Source of the DNA: Spirogloea muscicola
Taxonomy: Eukaryota > Streptophyta > Zygnematophyceae > Spirogloeales > Spirogloeaceae
Length of the DNA stretch: 11,319 nucleotides
Direction: 5' to 3'
Assembly: GCA_009602725.1 (NCBI GenBank)
Contig: WELB01000221.1
Location: 173,142 to 184,460, forward strand
The notes under the pieces were generated by a model that saw nothing but the letters and a program-made list of their open reading frames with translations, was not told the DNA's origin and did not search any database. Of the stretch, positions 8,394 to 11,319 are shown in pieces (the first letter of the stretch is position 1; the number at the start of each line of letters is the position of its first letter). Position numbers and translations under genes: made by a program.

Positions 8394-8804
8394 CGTGTCT
8401 CAAAGTCCTCAGCTTCGAAATAGGAAGCGGGACAAGCAGTAGAGCGCGGTTGCTGCAGTATGCCTCAAAATGCTCAGGCAAGCTGAGGCTAGAGCTTAGA
8501 GGAGCGAAGACTATGTATACTGTGCACGTGCCTGCCTCTTGCTGGAACAGGGCTGACCTTACTGGGTGCGATACTGCACCTCCTGAAAGGTCAGGACTAT
8601 TCCAGCCGGGTGGTCACGGGAGGCACAAGCTTGTCTACTCTACTAATGAACGGAGACTAGGCGCTTGGCCTTGTATACGAGGAGCGTGAACTACTCTTGG
8701 TGAGATCTGTGGGGGGTGCACCCCGACCCCTTCCTAACGATAGGGTGCTGGAAGGACTGGCCACAAAACAGTCGTGGACAGAACCAACATTGATGAACAA
8801 AGAT

Positions 8805-8860
8805 GGTCTGAGGAAGCGGAGGCGAGCTTTACGGTCTGAGGAAGCGGAGGCGAGCTTTAC
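8805..8860 (+). repeat. 28-base perfect tandem duplication
   Basis: Bases 8805-8832 and 8833-8860 are identical. The unit begins GGTCTGAGGAAGCGGAGGCG. It sits just past the stop codon of the minus-strand beta-helix gene, inside its expected 3' UTR. Confidence 0.92.
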
Positions 8861-8888
8861 TCAGGCAGGTAGGTGGTCGTCCCATGCT

Positions 8889-11189
8889 TCACGTGCCCGT
8901 GTTGAATCTTGCCATGTACGAGCTGGGATCGACAGGCTGCGGTCCGACGCTGGCACGAGGGCATGATCTGAACCCGGGCTGGTCCTGGAGAATGCGAGAG
9001 GTGCTCTTGAGCCCAAAGTCGCCGTTGGGCTGGTCGAGGAAGTCCAACCCATACTTCTGCTCCGCGTCAACGGCAGATGCACCGTTGTACACGGAGTAGA
9101 CAATCTCGTTGATCAGAGGCTGGGCTGGGAGGTAGTCCAGTCCGTAGAAAGTCGGTGGGTGGTTCCGGGGGAGTTGAACCACAGCAGACTGCAAGGCAGA
9201 CCGAGAGGCGTTGTGGGTCAGGAAAAGCACAACTGAAAGGTCAAGGATCTACGTTGATACGTAGGCATCTGTGAGCTTACAGAGCACGGAGACCGTCCTC
9301 TGTGAGAAAATTTCAGGGTTATGCGCCATGTGGCTGCGTGCTGACCTGCCAGCGATTGCCAGTGGGCATGCCGCTGCAGTTGCCCGTCTGTGAGGCGTTC
9401 AATCCACCGGGTGGATTGCAGTTCACGCCGTTGATCTCCGTGATCGTGCAGAAGTCCGTGAGCCAGGGGAATTGCTGTACAGGCGACAGTCACAAGGCCA
9501 GCTCCGTCAGCTGCGGGTATGTAGTTATCGGGCGATGTTCACGACCAGCCTTTCGACAAAAACAGGCATCGTCACATCCAAACACTTGCTTTTGCAATAT
9601 CACAACGTGGAGAAGGGGGGAAGGCGCGCATTGAGAAGGAAAGCGGTACTCACAGCGCGGAAGGTAGGGCTGTCGAAGTACTGTCGCCGCATCCTGTCCC
9701 AGTATGTGCCGGGGTCCGAGATGCAGTTCCAGAACAGCTGAGGTGCGATGAAGCCTGAGTTTGCGGTGTTCTCAATGATCAGCATGCTCGTGATCAGGTT
9801 GGCGTGGCCTGTGTTGATCTTGAGTCCATTTCCTGTGCGGTAGCAGACAGTCCCGTCCACGTTGACGCCCGAGCTCCCGAAATCCAAGTAAATGCAGTGC
9901 GGGATGGGTCCAACAATGTAGTTGCAGCTCAGCGTGTTGTCTGTAGATCAGTAGTACCGCGACAGTCAGCACCCGTCAGCAGCAGCTAAAGGCTTGCGCT
10001 AAGCAGAAGTGCATATGCTCGCATCTTGGGCATCAGAAAGGCCAACCATGTAGACTTGCTGCTGCTGCTTACTTGGGTTGACCCAGTGGACAGCAGTGTA
10101 GATGCCGGCACCATCAGGGAGGATTGTCGATGCTTGCTCCTGGGGCAGGTAGATGTAGTTGTTCGATACAAAGTTGAACATGGCTGCAATGGGGCGGATA
10201 GACGGGTAGTCAGCGGCTGAGGAAGGCAGCGTTCTACTCTGTGCATCACTGGAGCAAAACGTTAACAAGTCCATGCTTGTATGAGATGTCCAGTTATTAA
10301 GAACTCACCATCTCCCGTGTTGTGCGCGCCACGGCCGACGGTGACGCCAGCGAAGATGAAGTCGGTGATGTAGTTGTTGATGACATAGACGCCCGTGGCA
10401 CCATAAGCGATATTGATGCCGACTGCCCACCCACGGAGGACGTTGTTGGAGATGACGTTGTTCTGGGGCTGGTAGTCAGGGGCGGCGTAGCCACCATCGC
10501 CGCCGACGATCACGGCCCAATCGTTGGAGATGACCTCAAGCGAGTCAAGGAGGGAGTTGTAACTCAGGAACATGTGCACGGCGCCCGTCATGGTGGCCTG
10601 GACGAGCTGGAGGCCATTGGCGTTGTTGATGGCGACGGCAGGGCAGAAGACCTCCTCGATGTACGAAAAGACCTTGAAAGGGCACTTGGGGTCCTTTGCA
10701 GTGTCATTTTGCGGCAGCATGGTGACGTGCACGTTCATCATCAGGAACTGGTCCACGTTCTTGATGAAGAAGCCGGTGTTATTGTTGTACGACGCTGACA
10801 CAGTGTAGCCCGCTGCGCTGGCCGACTGGATGACGGTGCACGAGTAGCTGTCGTCCATGACGACCGGCTTGTTGATGGTGATGTTGTTCTGCAGCACGAG
10901 CACGACCGTCTGCGACGGCGCATACTGCTCGCGCTTGGCGAAGTCCGACGCCTGCACGACATTGATGAAGATCTTGTTCTGCGAGCATGGCCCTGCAGAC
11001 AGGATTGACGCCTTCGTATCAGCTTGCAGGCATGGCAGTGCTGATTGCTCGAGGTCAAAGCCAAGTCAAGACTGGTTGCAAGGAAGAGTGCACAAAGTCA
11101 GTGCTTAGTCACGAGGCTCACCAGTCCGTGGGGGCGGGGGAGACAGCGAGGGCGGGTACGGCGGCGGGGACTGGCGAGGAGGGGGGGGG
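8889..11189 (-). CDS. Secreted-type right-handed parallel beta-helix protein, six exons (5' partial)
   Basis: The exons on the minus strand are 11189-11122, 10992-10309, 10183-10073, 9940-9654, 9474-9346 and 9188-8889 (TGA at 8891-8889). All introns are GT-AG, 125-179 bases, and every junction keeps frame, giving 525 residues. Residues 1-22 are proline-rich (SPPPYPPSLSPPPP). Residues 24-383 are rich in Asn, Val, Ile and Gly in the recurring pattern of parallel beta-helix (pectin-lyase-like) folds, clearest at 200-245 (NNVISNNVLRGWAVGI, VYVINNYI). The C-terminus has NGDFGLK, common near the end of such proteins. There are twelve cysteines and six N-glycosylation sequons (NIT, NNT, NDT, NNT, NAS, NCS), which fits an extracellular product. 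No signal peptide is visible because the start lies outside the window. Members bind or cleave polysaccharides. I cannot identify catalytic residues, so the substrate is unknown. A cell-wall or matrix role is inferred from the proline-rich segment. Confidence 0.85.

Positions 11190-11319
<130 letters not shown>

Larger units (their letters stand above)
7986..8888. other. Spacer downstream of the beta-helix gene, no supported gene
   Basis: Frames are at most about 90 codons and unsupported. The right-hand part should include the minus-strand 3' UTR of the beta-helix gene, but no minus-strand TGTAA (TTACA as printed) occurs between 6880 and 8888, so its poly(A) site cannot be placed. The stretch holds a purine-rich tract and a 28-base tandem duplication, listed separately. 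Confidence 0.4.

Noticed and set aside
8697-8966. An 89-codon plus-strand frame containing the 28-base duplication
   Set aside because: It overlaps the coding end of the beta-helix gene on the opposite strand, and 28 is not a multiple of three, so the duplicated copies are read in different frames.
9281-9299. A 19-base micro-exon (acceptor CTCACAG, donor GTAAGC) in the last intron region of the beta-helix gene
   Set aside because: It is phase-compatible, but a single 157-base intron (9345-9189) using the better acceptor GTCTGCCTTGCAG joins the exons in frame, with an intron size matching the other four.
10322-10798. A 158-codon plus-strand frame rich in Asp and Val
   Set aside because: It is the antisense of beta-helix exon 2. 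C-ending codons such as AAC, ATC and GTC read backwards give this composition, while the minus strand has splice sites and a recognisable fold pattern.

Overview
The window looks like nuclear DNA of a green alga (Chlorophyta), though this is inferred and not proven. The signs are spliced genes with GT-AG introns of about 125-180 bases, coding exons rich in G/C at third codon positions set in AT-richer spacers, a proline-rich SPPPP-type stretch of the kind found in algal wall and matrix proteins, Ala/Pro-rich low-complexity protein tails, and TGTAA motifs (the usual algal nuclear polyadenylation signal) downstream of two plus-strand stop codons. There are no bacterial operons, rRNA genes, tRNA genes or CRISPR arrays. 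Overall base composition is near 50% GC.

Layout. 1-552 (+): the 3' end of a gene for an Ala/Pro/Gly-rich protein, followed by a long 3' region to about 1275. 1704-1934 (-): an intact 76-residue microprotein of the STMP1/DUF4535 family (short transmembrane mitochondrial protein), with a GC- and pyrimidine-rich leader upstream on its strand (about 1935-2320). 2321-3930: mostly non-coding, with a degenerate dispersed repeat carrying a conserved hairpin. 3931-4521: overlapping open frames on both strands that cannot be resolved by eye. 4560-4800: a GC-rich block ending in a CT microsatellite, promoter/leader-like. 5021-6236 (+): a candidate gene whose best exon (about 5723-5905, extending open to 6236) has clear codon bias but matches no family I recognise. 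6237-8888: no gene I can support, apart from a 30-base and a 28-base tandem duplication and a purine-rich tract. 8889-11189 (-): a six-exon gene for a secreted-type right-handed parallel beta-helix protein with a proline-rich N-terminal segment, truncated at its 5' end by the window edge. 11198-11319: a 122-base poly(A) run (poly(T) on the gene's strand) abutting a perfect 3' splice site.

The best-supported results are the hand-built six-exon beta-helix gene model, in which all five introns are phase-consistent and GT-AG, and the STMP1-family microprotein. The genes show no obvious common pathway: one product is probably mitochondrial, one extracellular, and the others unknown. I found no clearly new biological system. 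The most interesting leads are the unrecognised exon at 5723-6236, the proline-tailed STMP1 homologue, and the hairpin-bearing repeat family.
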